From Candidatus Poribacteria bacterium (GTDB lineage: Bacteria; Poribacteria; WGA-4E; PCPOR2b): a DNA stretch of 12,772 nt. This document shows, one piece after another, positions 5,944 to 12,772 of this stretch (position 1 is the first letter of the stretch; each line of letters begins with the position of its first letter). A model generated the notes under the pieces. The model made no database searches, had not been told where the DNA came from, and saw only the letters and a program-made list of their open reading frames with translations. The stretch spans positions 1 through 12,772 of the forward strand of contig JAPUIP010000734.1 of NCBI GenBank assembly GCA_027296925.1, given 5' to 3'. A program made the position numbers and the translations under genes.

Positions 5944-6999
5944 ATGAATCAGCAGACCGACAAGATCACGGTTCAATCCGAAGCGTTGCAAGAATTTGCA
6001 AGCGCCCTTTATCAGCGCGTTGGTGTTCCCAAGAAGGATGCCGATGCCGTCGCCCGTATGCAGGTTGAGACAGACGAGCGGGGCGTGTACTCACATGGTA
6101 CCCGTGCGCTGCCGGGCTATGTTCGTGGTATCCGCAATGGGGCAATTAATCCCACGCCGAAAATCCACCAGTTAAAGGAGGCATTGAGCATGGCCCTGCT
6201 CGATGCTGATAACAGCCTTGGACACGTTTCCAGCATTCACGCCATGCAGTTGGCAATCGATAAGGCGCGGGCCACCGGCATCGCTGTCGTAACGGTTCGG
6301 AACAGCAATCACTACGGTGCGTCGGCGTGCTTCGCGATGATGGCGTTGCCGGAGGGAATGATCGGATTCAATACAACCAAGACGGGCGGCGCGAGCATGG
6401 CGGCGTTTGGTGGTGCTGAAGGCGTATTGGGAAATCACCCACTCGCGTATGCGATTCCCGCGAAAGAAGAGCCGCCGATCGTGTTGGACATGGCGTGTGG
6501 TTGGGCTGCGTGGGGACATGTCGGAACGTATGGGATGGAAGGCAAACAACTGCCCCCCGGCTGGGTGCTGACGGCAGACGGTCAACCGACACAAGACCCA
6601 CGCGAGGCGAAGGTGATGCTGCCGGTCGGTGGACCGAAAGGACACGGTTTGGCAATTGTGACAAGCATACTCGGGGGCGCGTTGACCGGCGGTGTTGCTG
6701 CTTGCAATCGGACACCGGACACGCCGCCCGAATTGGCAAGGCGTGGACATTTCTTTTACGCCATTAACGTAAGCAATTTCTGTCCGCTCGACGAATTCAC
6801 GGAAATCGTGGATGAGGAAATCCGCACCATCCGAAACTCGAAGCGCGCTGAGGGGGTTGATCGCATCTACATGCCCGGCGAGATCGAGTGGTTGAAACAA
6901 CAGGAGGCGCTACGAGACGGCATCCCGCTGCATCGTCAACATCTGGATTCACTGGCAGCACTTGCCGGGGAATTGGAGGTCGAGGTGTTTTGGAAGTAA
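5944..6999 (+). CDS. Ldh_2-family NAD(P)-dependent oxidoreductase (malate/L-lactate/ureidoglycolate dehydrogenase type)
   Basis: The 351-residue protein shows the markers of the malate/L-lactate dehydrogenase family, which has its own non-Rossmann NAD fold: DERGVYSHGTRALPGY (44-59) with the catalytic-region S50-H51-G52, and VRNSNHYGASA (118-128), GGAEGVLGNHPLAYAIP, IVLDMACG, PPGWVLTADGQPTQDP and VGGPKGHGLAI in the expected order. Members reduce or oxidise 2-oxo/2-hydroxy acids such as malate, sulfolactate, ureidoglycolate or 2,3-diketogulonate; motif reading does not choose among these. Length and ends agree with the family (about 330-360 residues). AAGGAGG lies 5 bases before ATG 5944, inside the small upstream ORF. 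The stop is TAA. The next gene is on the opposite strand, so this ends the plus-strand run. Confidence 0.9.
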   Translation: MNQQTDKITVQSEALQEFASALYQRVGVPKKDADAVARMQVETDERGVYSHGTRALPGYVRGIRNGAINPTPKIHQLKEALSMALLDADNSLGHVSSIHAMQLAIDKARATGIAVVTVRNSNHYGASACFAMMALPEGMIGFNTTKTGGASMAAFGGAEGVLGNHPLAYAIPAKEEPPIVLDMACGWAAWGHVGTYGMEGKQLPPGWVLTADGQPTQDPREAKVMLPVGGPKGHGLAIVTSILGGALTGGVAACNRTPDTPPELARRGHFFYAINVSNFCPLDEFTEIVDEEIRTIRNSKRAEGVDRIYMPGEIEWLKQQEALRDGIPLHRQHLDSLAALAGELEVEVFWK

Positions 7000-7140
7000 C
7001 CGTTGCAGGTGCTGATGGAGTCGCTATCCCAATCTATCTGTCCGAATTGAGTGCAGCGAAATCCCGTGGTCCCCGTTTTGGTCGCCCAAACCACAGCGGT
7101 CAATCTGGCCAAAGCCGTTGTCAGTTGGGCAGAAGAGATT

Positions 7141-7158
7141 TTACCCGACGCCGGGTAA
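7141..7158. other. Intergenic hairpin between convergent genes
   Basis: TTACCCGACGCCGGGTAA is a perfect 7-base inverted repeat with a 4-base loop, between the convergent dehydrogenase and WD40 genes. It could slow polymerase on either strand, but no T-run follows it on the plus strand and only AAAATCT flanks it on the other, so it is not a canonical terminator. The remaining gap (7000-7172) holds no convincing gene; a GTG-started 35-codon frame (7051-7158) lacks a ribosome site. Confidence 0.4.
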
Positions 7159-7172
7159 CGTCGCTCTGAGAA

Positions 7173-8204
7173 CTATTCTGATATTAGCGTGGCCACCAGC
7201 TTTTGGTCGGCTAAATCCCAAATCCTCGCGTACCCATCGCGCCCGCCGGCGGCGACGAATTGACCGTCCGAACTCAGATCAACGGTATACACCTCATCCG
7301 TGGGTTGGTCGAAAGTCGCTCGCCGGTTGCCCGACCGGAGCTCCCAGACGATGACCGACCCATCCGCGCTGCCAGAAACGATAATCACCTGATTTCCCCA
7401 TCGACCACAGTCAACCGCGTAAACCGGTTTCTGATGGCCGTTGTAGACGCGAACGAGTGCGCCCCGTGTTTCAATCGCTCCAGATTCCTGTCGTGATTCA
7501 GCGAGGCGCCATGAACGGACGGCATTGTCCGCCGAACCGGAGACGATCATATTTTCCTCCGGCGCAAAGGCGACTGAAAACACCGCGTCATCATTCCGAT
7601 CGAAGTTGGCTAGAACGTTGTATGTTTGGGCGTTCCATACCTTCACGGTTTTATCTTCGCCGCCGGTGACAAAATACTTCCCATCCGATCTATAATCGGC
7701 GGCTAACACGCGGTTTACATGCTGCGTCAAGGTTCGCGCGATCTCCCCTTCTGGCAGGGAGACGACAAAAACCTGTTCATCCATGCTTACGGTCAAAAGC
7801 TTAGAGCCATCCGGACTCAAGCCGATTGCTTCAACGGTGTCGGCATGCAGTTCGAGTGTGCTGACGAGGTCGCCCGATTCAACATCCCAAACTTTGACCT
7901 CGCCCATTTCTGCTGGTAATCCACCCCCGGCAAAAAGCAGTTTACCATCGCTCGAAAATTTCAGGCATCGTACCGCATCGGCATGTGGCTCGAAGTGACG
8001 AAGGACCTCACGGGCTTGGACGTCCCAGAGTTGCACCCATTGGTAAAGTCCAACGGCAAGGTGTTTCCCATCGGGGCTGAATTGGATTGACCAGATCGGG
8101 GAGATTGGAAAGTCGGCGTGAACAGCCGATGCGGAAATCAGCAGACAAAAGGCTGACAAGAATACAACAAAATCATAAAAATTGAACCGCATTCCCATCA
8201 TCAT
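7173..8204 (-). CDS. Exported WD40 beta-propeller protein (seven blades)
   Basis: The 343-residue protein starts with a Sec signal peptide: basic MRFNFYD, hydrophobic 11-26 and a cleavage site after VHA (28-30). The rest is seven WD40-type units, recognisable by 'SPDGK' turns and terminal W-D/N/E dipeptides: VQLWDV, VKVWDV, VFVVSL (degenerate), VKVWNA, VRSWRL, VIVWEL and ARIWDL. Seven units close a full propeller, so this is a stand-alone protein-binding scaffold outside the cytoplasm. The sixth unit has a short insertion before it (ESRQESGAIETRG). The start at 8204 has GGGG 7 bases upstream; ATGs two, three and five codons in are alternatives. It lies 42 bases after the DUF1501 gene on the same strand. 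WD40 and DUF1501 proteins often cluster in planctomycete-type genomes, so a shared role is likely, but the ligand is unknown. Confidence 0.85.
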   Translation of the reverse strand: MMMGMRFNFYDFVVFLSAFCLLISASAVHADFPISPIWSIQFSPDGKHLAVGLYQWVQLWDVQAREVLRHFEPHADAVRCLKFSSDGKLLFAGGGLPAEMGEVKVWDVESGDLVSTLELHADTVEAIGLSPDGSKLLTVSMDEQVFVVSLPEGEIARTLTQHVNRVLAADYRSDGKYFVTGGEDKTVKVWNAQTYNVLANFDRNDDAVFSVAFAPEENMIVSGSADNAVRSWRLAESRQESGAIETRGALVRVYNGHQKPVYAVDCGRWGNQVIIVSGSADGSVIVWELRSGNRRATFDQPTDEVYTVDLSSDGQFVAAGGRDGYARIWDLADQKLVATLISE

Positions 8205-8246
8205 TGGAATTCCCCGCGAATCGTGACACCTTACATTGCACGCTTC

Positions 8247-9566
8247 TCAACTCAAGGCATCACGAATCGGTCTACCACCGCGTGAGAGAACGATCCGCAC
8301 CCCCTCAGGCGACTCGATGCTCTGATTGTAGTCGATGCCGAGGCAGTGATAGATGGTTGCGGAAAGATCTTCGGGACGAACGGGGGTTTGCGCAGGCTCC
8401 ATGCCGCGCGGATCTGACGCCCCAACAACTTGCCCACCTTGAACCCCGCCACCGGCAAGCATCAGCGAAAACACGCGTGAATGGTGATCTCGACCGGCAT
8501 CGCGGTTGACGGTCGGTGTTCGCCCAAACTCGCCCATCGCGATAACCAGCGTACTTTCAAGTAAGCCCTGATCCGCGAGGTCGTTGATCAGGGCGGCGAC
8601 CGTCTGATCGAAACTGCCCAGCCTACCACGCAACGCCGAGAAGATATTATTGTGGTTGTCCCACCCCCCGATGTTGACGGTGACAAAACGGACGCCGGCT
8701 TCGACAAGCCTTCTGGCGAGCAGGCAACTCTGACCAAACCCATCTCGCCGATAAGCATCTCTGATTTTATTCGGTTCCTGCTTGAGATCAAAAGCCGCGC
8801 GCGCTTCGGAGGAACTGATCAGGTCATAAGCAGCCGTGTAGAACTCGTCAGTCGCTTGCGCTTGATCGCTTGCAGTTTCGTACTTTTTGAATGCCGCGTC
8901 AACCGTCTGGCGCAACGAGCGACGTCGATCTACACGTTGCATCGAAATTCCCCGCGGTGGCTGAAAGTCGCGCACTTTGAAATTCTTCTTCGCTGGGTTT
9001 CCCCCGGGAGAGAACGGATCGAGCGCCGCGCCAAGAAATCCCGCACCGCCATACGCAACAGCAGAGGGAATCGCGATGTAAGGCGGTAAAGCACCGCGTG
9101 AGCCTTTCAGCTTTGACGCGACGGCACCGTAGCTCGGTACAGCAAAGCCGGGCAACGGCTGAAAGCCTGTCATCATGTAGTGTGTGCCACGTTCGTGCGC
9201 GGCTTCCGGTGAAGTCATCGAGCGGATAAGGCAGATCTTGTCCATCTGCTTGGCGAGTTTCGGCATGTGCTCGCAGATTTCGATGCCGGGGACGTTCGTC
9301 TGAATTGGCTTGAACAAGCCACGAATCTCTTCGGGAGCATCCGGTTTCATATCCCATAAGTCAAGGTGACTTGGGCCGCCACCCATCCAGATCAGAATCA
9401 CCGACTGCGCGGTGCCTTCTTTTTTGTCTGTTGGTGCAGCGATTGCTTGTAATCGAAAGAGGTCCGCCATACCGAGTCCGAACAATCCAAGGACACCAGC
9501 TTTGAGGAAGTCACGGCGATAAAAACCTTCGCAATCGGTGCAGGCTGTCAGATTTCTTGGTTTCAT
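8247..9566 (-). CDS. DUF1501 family protein, Tat-exported, alkaline-phosphatase-like fold
   Basis: The 439-residue protein has a twin-arginine signal (YRRDFLKAGVLGLFGLG, RR at 17-18, likely cut after AIAA at 44), so it is exported folded, probably with bound metal. The mature part carries the DUF1501 hallmarks, related to sulfatase/alkaline phosphatase folds: IWMGGGPSHLDLWD (59-72), SPEAAHERGTHYMMTG (119-134), GGWDNH (300-305), GEFGRTP (345-351) and GRDHHS (358-363). The Asp/His residues in these motifs would ligate metals. The exact reaction of this family is not established. AAAGGTGAAG precedes ATG 9566. It follows lipA by 36 bases and precedes the WD40 gene by 42, so all three may share a transcript. 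In planctomycetes DUF1501 genes usually sit beside DUF1549/DUF1553 cytochrome genes, which are absent here. The stop is TGA. Confidence 0.88.
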   Translation of the reverse strand: MKPRNLTACTDCEGFYRRDFLKAGVLGLFGLGMADLFRLQAIAAPTDKKEGTAQSVILIWMGGGPSHLDLWDMKPDAPEEIRGLFKPIQTNVPGIEICEHMPKLAKQMDKICLIRSMTSPEAAHERGTHYMMTGFQPLPGFAVPSYGAVASKLKGSRGALPPYIAIPSAVAYGGAGFLGAALDPFSPGGNPAKKNFKVRDFQPPRGISMQRVDRRRSLRQTVDAAFKKYETASDQAQATDEFYTAAYDLISSSEARAAFDLKQEPNKIRDAYRRDGFGQSCLLARRLVEAGVRFVTVNIGGWDNHNNIFSALRGRLGSFDQTVAALINDLADQGLLESTLVIAMGEFGRTPTVNRDAGRDHHSRVFSLMLAGGGVQGGQVVGASDPRGMEPAQTPVRPEDLSATIYHCLGIDYNQSIESPEGVRIVLSRGGRPIRDALS

Positions 9567-9602
9567 GGTATCTTCACCTTTCTACTGTCCTCAATTTCCT
9601 TT

Positions 9603-10514
9603 TCACAGTTTTGCTTGTTCTCTCGCGTGATAGGAGCTCCGAACCAGCGGGCCGGACTCCACATGGCGAAATCCCATCTCCATCCCCGCTTCTTTAAGTT
9701 CCTCAAATTCCGCCGGCGTATAATAACGCTTAATTGGTAGATGGCGCGATGTTGGCGAGAGGTACTGGCCGATCGTCAGGATATCACAATCCGTATCTCG
9801 AATATCTTGCATCGTCTGCAACAGCTCTGAAACCTCTTCCCCCAAACCGACCATCAGGCCCGACTTTGTCAGCATGGTGGGGTCCATCTCTTTGCCGAGC
9901 CGGAGCAGATTGAGGCTCTGTTGATAGTTCGCGTATGGGCGCGCTCTGCGATAGAGACGCGGCACGGTTTCCGTATTATGGTTGAGCACATCGGGCTTTG
10001 CCTCAACAATCACGGCTAAGGCATCCCAATTTCCTTCAAGGTCTGGGATGAGGACTTCGACGGTGCAACCGGGGCTGTGCTGCCGCGATTCTCGGATGCA
10101 CGCTACGAAGATGCTGGCCCCGCCATCCGGGAGATCATCGCGGTTGACGGAAGTGATCACGACATGCTTGAGTTCCAGATGGCCAACGGCTTCGCCCAGC
10201 CGCCTCGGCTCATCGAGATCGACTCCCGTTGGCTTTCCTTTGGTGACTGCACAGAACATGCAACGACGGGTACACACATCACCGAGGATCATGAAGGTGG
10301 CGGTTCGACTTTCCCAACACTCGCCGATATTCGGGCAGCGTGCCTCCTCGCAAACGGTGTGGAGATCGAGATCGCGCATTAAGCCCTTGAGATTCGCGTA
10401 GTTGGGGCCAGCGGGGATGCGCGCTTTAATCCAGGGGGGATGGCGGCGTTTGGGTGAATACCGGGCGGACTTTTTACCGCCGGTGGTTTCATATAGCGGA
10501 AGTGATTTGATCAT
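9603..10514 (-). CDS. lipA: Lipoyl synthase (radical SAM)
   Basis: LipA inserts two sulfur atoms into octanoyl groups carried by lipoyl domains or GcvH, making the lipoyl cofactor of the 2-oxoacid dehydrogenases and glycine cleavage system in the cytoplasm. The 303-residue protein has both iron-sulfur sites: the auxiliary cluster CEEARCPNIGEC (C55, C60, C66) and the radical SAM cluster CTRRCMFC (C81, C85, C88). The conserved C-terminal RSSYHA (292-297) supplies the serine ligand of the auxiliary cluster. RHPPWIKARIPAG (24-36) and ITSVNRDDLPDGGA are further family blocks. Length is slightly below the E. coli enzyme but complete. The ATG at 10514 lacks a good ribosome site, yet a perfect TATAAT ends 7 bases before it, so a leaderless mRNA is likely. 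Genes for octanoyl transfer (lipB) or lipoate ligase are not in the window. Confidence 0.97.
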   Translation of the reverse strand: MIKSLPLYETTGGKKSARYSPKRRHPPWIKARIPAGPNYANLKGLMRDLDLHTVCEEARCPNIGECWESRTATFMILGDVCTRRCMFCAVTKGKPTGVDLDEPRRLGEAVGHLELKHVVITSVNRDDLPDGGASIFVACIRESRQHSPGCTVEVLIPDLEGNWDALAVIVEAKPDVLNHNTETVPRLYRRARPYANYQQSLNLLRLGKEMDPTMLTKSGLMVGLGEEVSELLQTMQDIRDTDCDILTIGQYLSPTSRHLPIKRYYTPAEFEELKEAGMEMGFRHVESGPLVRSSYHAREQAKL

Positions 10515-10521
10515 GCCTGAG

Positions 10522-10551
10522 ATTATACCCCTCTTTCCGCCGGATTGTTGA
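10522..10551 (-). promoter_or_regulatory. Promoter immediately before lipA, predicted leaderless start
   Basis: The minus strand has a perfect -10 TATAAT (10527-10522) and, 18 bases upstream, TCAACA (10551-10546), a 4 of 6 match to -35. With usual spacing the transcript starts at about 10515-10514, on or next to the A of the lipA ATG. The 100-base gap after hflC allows an independent promoter here. Confidence 0.55.
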
Positions 10552-10614
10552 ATGGCATAGACAACGTGAAACGTAAGCAGATCTGTTGGTTCATCGGTTT
10601 GCCAATTTCCGACG

Positions 10615-11580
10615 CTACCGTTTTTTCATCGGCCCACTGTCCTTCAGGTACCGGTAGAGATCGCTATCTGTCGTTAAAAAGAGCGTCGTGTTTGGGTTGG
10701 TGGTCCGACGATAGGTTTCCAACGTTTGGAGGAAGGCGAAAAATTCCGGATCTTTGCCATGCGCTTCTGCGTAGATCCGAATGGCTTCGGCATCGGCCTC
10801 CCCTTTAATTTGCTCCGCCCGTTTGTAGGCGTCCGATTGGATGCGCTGTAACTCCTTCTGTTTCTGACCCATGATGTTCGCGGCTTCCCCTTCGCCTTCC
10901 GACCGGTACTTCGCGGCGATTCGCTGGCGTTCGGATATCATGCGAGAGAAAACTTTCTCACGGACTTCCGTCACATAATTGATTCGCTTAATCCGTACAT
11001 CGATGAGTTCGATCCCGAATTCTTCAGGCAGGTTCTGCTGTGCCTTTTCAAGTATCAGCTTCGTAATCTGCTCCCTTCCAACCTCAATCCTCTCTAGCGG
11101 TTCACCACCGCCCCCGCCTTCCTCTTCTTCCAGATCTTCAAGGTTCAGATCCAGAATGCGGTTTGAGTTCCGCACAACTTCGATTAACAATTGCCCTGTC
11201 ACCAAATCACGGGCAGCCGAATCGATGATGTCATCTAAACGAGATTGAGCGTTCTCCTCTGTGCGAAGGGACTGGTAGAATTTGCGAACATCTTTAATGC
11301 GCCAACGTGCAGTCTGATCTAACCAGATGAATCTCTTATCCTTTGTCGTAATCTGGTTCGGGGAACCGTCCCATTCGAGGATACGTTTCTCGAAACGGTT
11401 TACTTCCTGGATAAACGGTGTCTTTATTTTCAGTCCAGCTTGATCCGTTTCTTTGACAAGTTCTCCGAATTGGGTAATCACCACCTGTTCACCTTCACGA
11501 ACAGTATAGAACATCGTCAAGGCTAAGGAAATAGCGATGATTGGAATAATGATTAACGGTATCAGTATTTTGGCATTCAT
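10615..11580 (-). CDS. hflC: SPFH/band-7 protein HflC, subunit of the FtsH protease modulator
   Basis: The 321-residue protein is anchored by one N-terminal helix (5-26, rich in Ile/Leu) and has an SPFH/band-7 domain outside it: FYTVREGEQVVITQFGELVKE (24-44), TPFIQEVNRFEKRILEWDG and the helix-rich AEGE/ADAEAIRIYAEAHGKDPEFFAFLQTLETYRR region. The last segment is the HflC signature of a long charged helix ending with GKDPEFF and a short hydrophobic strand (NTTLFLTTDSDLYRYL). In E. coli HflK and HflC form a large membrane complex that encloses FtsH and limits degradation of membrane proteins. The open frame extends 34 codons upstream into hflK, but AAAGGA 8 bases before ATG 11580 and the membrane helix mark the real start. 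An acidic and Gly-rich stretch (EDLEEEE then five Gly, 148-160) sits inside the SPFH domain. Confidence 0.93.
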   Translation of the reverse strand: MNAKILIPLIIIPIIAISLALTMFYTVREGEQVVITQFGELVKETDQAGLKIKTPFIQEVNRFEKRILEWDGSPNQITTKDKRFIWLDQTARWRIKDVRKFYQSLRTEENAQSRLDDIIDSAARDLVTGQLLIEVVRNSNRILDLNLEDLEEEEGGGGGEPLERIEVGREQITKLILEKAQQNLPEEFGIELIDVRIKRINYVTEVREKVFSRMISERQRIAAKYRSEGEGEAANIMGQKQKELQRIQSDAYKRAEQIKGEADAEAIRIYAEAHGKDPEFFAFLQTLETYRRTTNPNTTLFLTTDSDLYRYLKDSGPMKKR

Positions 11581-11596
11581 CTTGGGTATCCTTTCG

Positions 11597-12562
11597 TCAT
11601 TTGCCGAGCTGCAAAATTGGAATGGGCATGTTTGATTGCCCATCAATGATATAGATCTCCTTGACTTCAGGCAGAACCACACTCATAGTCTCTAGATAGA
11701 GTCGTCGGCGAGTGACCTCTTTGGCATTTTGGTACTCCTGCCGGATTGAACTGAACCGGTCGGCATCCCCTTTGGCTTCGTTGACACGCGTTAGCGCGTA
11801 TCCCTCGGCCTCCGAGATCTGCTGTTGAGCAATACCGTCGGCTTTGGGGACAGATTCGTTGTAGTCCCGCAGTGCCTCGTTGATCAGCCGCTCTTTCTCC
11901 TGCTTTGCCTCATTGACCGCGTTAAAAGAGGGCTTCACCGATTCTGGGGGGTTCACATCTTGCAGGGTAACGTTGACGAGCAATAATCCTGTGTTGTACC
12001 GGTCAAGCAAGTTTTGCAGGCGCTCCTTCACGTCTGTGGCAATCTCGATGCGTCCAACAGTCAACACTTCTGTGACTGTACGGTCCCCGACAACGATCCT
12101 CATGACCGCTTCAGAGAGATCGCGCAGGGCTCGTGTTGCATCATAGATTTCAAACAAGAATTTGCTGGGGTCCCCTATCCGATATTGAACGACCCACTCG
12201 ACATCGGCAATATTGAGATCTCCGGTTAACAGCAGTGATTCATCGGCGTAACCTCTCCTCTCATATTGGGTACGGACCCCTGCCTGAAGGGTACGGAACC
12301 CAAATTCTTCCTTGAAGACTTTTCTGACAGGAACAGGTATTGCCCTATCAATGCCGAGTGGCAGCTTAAAATGCAATCCCGGTTCAGTCTGTCCGATGTA
12401 CTGACCAAACCTCAGGATGACGGCGACCTCATCGGCTTCAACGGTGTAAAAGATGGTGGCTAACGCCGTAATGGCAAGCACAATGAGAATTACGATCAGG
12501 ATACGTTTGGGGGTGATGAGGCGCAGGTACGGCAGCACCTCATCCCACGGTTGTTGTTGCAT
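11597..12562 (-). CDS. hflK: SPFH/band-7 protein HflK, subunit of the FtsH protease modulator
   Basis: The 321-residue protein has a short polar cytoplasmic N-terminus, a membrane helix (21-40) and an SPFH domain beginning FYTVEADEVAVILRFGQYIGQTEPGLHFKLP (38-68), the standard HflK opening. VPVRKVFKEEFGFRT, DESLLLTGDLNIADVEWVVQYRIGDP and DLSEAVMRIVVGDRTVTEVLTVGR follow in the usual order, then a long Ala/Glu-rich coiled coil (EAKQEKERLINEALRDYNE onward), ending YIIDGQSN. It pairs with HflC, whose gene starts 16 bases after its stop, to form the cage around FtsH. The Gly-rich N-terminal tail of E. coli HflK (419 aa) is missing, so this is a short form, as is common outside Proteobacteria. AAAAGGAGT 9 bases before ATG 12562 is a strong ribosome site. 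TATAAT at 12624-12619 is a likely -10. The stop is TGA. Confidence 0.94.
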   Translation of the reverse strand: MQQQPWDEVLPYLRLITPKRILIVILIVLAITALATIFYTVEADEVAVILRFGQYIGQTEPGLHFKLPLGIDRAIPVPVRKVFKEEFGFRTLQAGVRTQYERRGYADESLLLTGDLNIADVEWVVQYRIGDPSKFLFEIYDATRALRDLSEAVMRIVVGDRTVTEVLTVGRIEIATDVKERLQNLLDRYNTGLLLVNVTLQDVNPPESVKPSFNAVNEAKQEKERLINEALRDYNESVPKADGIAQQQISEAEGYALTRVNEAKGDADRFSSIRQEYQNAKEVTRRRLYLETMSVVLPEVKEIYIIDGQSNMPIPILQLGK

Positions 12563-12618
12563 AGGGCTTTACTCCTTTTCAATAAGTGTGATGTGTCGGC
12601 TTGACAGCATATAGGTGA

Positions 12619-12624
12619 ATTATA
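12619..12624 (-). promoter_or_regulatory. -10 element of the hflK-hflC promoter
   Basis: The minus strand has a perfect TATAAT about 56 bases before the hflK ATG, giving a leader of about 50 bases. At the correct distance upstream no good -35 is visible, so the promoter may be weak or activator-dependent. Confidence 0.4.
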
Positions 12625-12669
12625 CACAGAAGACGCCGAGGAAACGGCCTCATTACGACTTTTTCACTT

Positions 12670-12772
12670 AGCCCTGATCTAAAGATCGGGCTGATAGCTC
12701 AAGTCCACTGAAGTGGACTCGGATTGTTCGTTTTAGTCGTCTTCAGACGACTTTGGCTTTGAGCCTGAACTT
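12670..12772. repeat. Cluster of small hairpins (palindromic repeat or structured RNA element), continuing past the window
   Basis: No gene is visible from 12563 to the window end (210 bases). Its last 103 bases are densely palindromic. Hairpin A (12670-12692) pairs AGCCC/GGGCT and GATCT/AGATC with one bulged T. Hairpin B is AGTCCACTGAAGTGGACT (12702-12719). Hairpin C is AGTCGTCTTCAGACGACT (12735-12752). Hairpin D is GGCTTTGAGCC (12755-12765). B and C share size and the outer AGTC/GACT and inner CT/AG pairs but differ in the two middle pairs, with both arms changed together. GCTCA (12697-12701) can pair with TGAGC (12760-12764), closing a junction around B and C. Such sets resemble dispersed intergenic palindromes of cyanobacteria and other large genomes, or a multi-branched RNA. 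The T-runs are too short for a clear terminator. Confidence 0.55.

Noticed and set aside
6172..6900. 242-codon minus-strand ORF inside the Ldh_2 gene
   Set aside because: It is antisense to an intact conserved gene, rich in Arg, His and Cys, and has no recognisable domain.
7141..7158. Rho-independent terminator
   Set aside because: The stem is good, but no run of T follows on either strand.
11581..11682. Upstream extension of hflC into hflK
   Set aside because: It overlaps the conserved end of hflK, has no ribosome site, and would place 34 polar and Cys-containing residues before the membrane helix.
12601..12628. Plus-strand promoter TTGACA with TACACA
   Set aside because: The spacer is 16 bases and the -10 matches only 3 of 6; no plus-strand gene follows within the window. 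The minus-strand TATAAT for hflK explains the AT-rich site.

Overview
The window looks like a bacterial chromosome segment of about 53% G+C. The likely source is an uncultured bacterium with a planctomycete- or Poribacteria-like gene repertoire. This is inferred from the gene mix: a DUF1501 protein, a secreted WD40 protein, a Gfo/Idh/MocA oxidoreductase, an Ldh_2-type dehydrogenase, a SUMF1-domain gene and a secreted protein of GKDGKS-type repeats. No marker gene fixes the taxonomy. TGA ends several intact genes, so the standard bacterial code applies. I found no phage, IS, CRISPR, rRNA or tRNA sequence.

Left part (1-3418). A minus-strand unit runs from a recognisable promoter (1317-1345, overlapped by two inverted repeats) through a glycerophosphodiester phosphodiesterase and a 32-codon ORF to a sodium:solute symporter cut by the window edge. 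Divergent from it on the plus strand are a Gfo/Idh/MocA oxidoreductase and an exported protein built from 22-residue repeats. The repeat protein converges on a minus-strand Trm11-like methyltransferase, and their stop codons overlap.

Middle part (3415-6999). The methyltransferase is divergent from a plus-strand run: a membrane-anchored mono-haem cytochrome c, a SUMF1/FGE-like gene interrupted by one in-frame TGA, a 33-codon ORF with its own ribosome binding site, and an Ldh_2-family dehydrogenase whose ATG directly follows the small ORF's stop.

Right part (7173-12562). Five minus-strand genes lie head to tail: hflK, hflC, lipA, a Tat-exported DUF1501 protein and an exported seven-bladed WD40 protein. 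hflK and hflC are 16 bases apart and should form the usual membrane SPFH complex that modulates FtsH. lipA has its own promoter-like sequence so close to its ATG that a leaderless mRNA is predicted. DUF1501 and WD40 are probably a pair working outside the cytoplasm and appear appended to the housekeeping genes.

Right edge (12625-12772). No gene is visible. The last 103 bases hold a dense set of small hairpins, two of which share one design but differ by compensatory changes in both arms. They suggest a structured RNA element or palindromic repeat that continues beyond the window.
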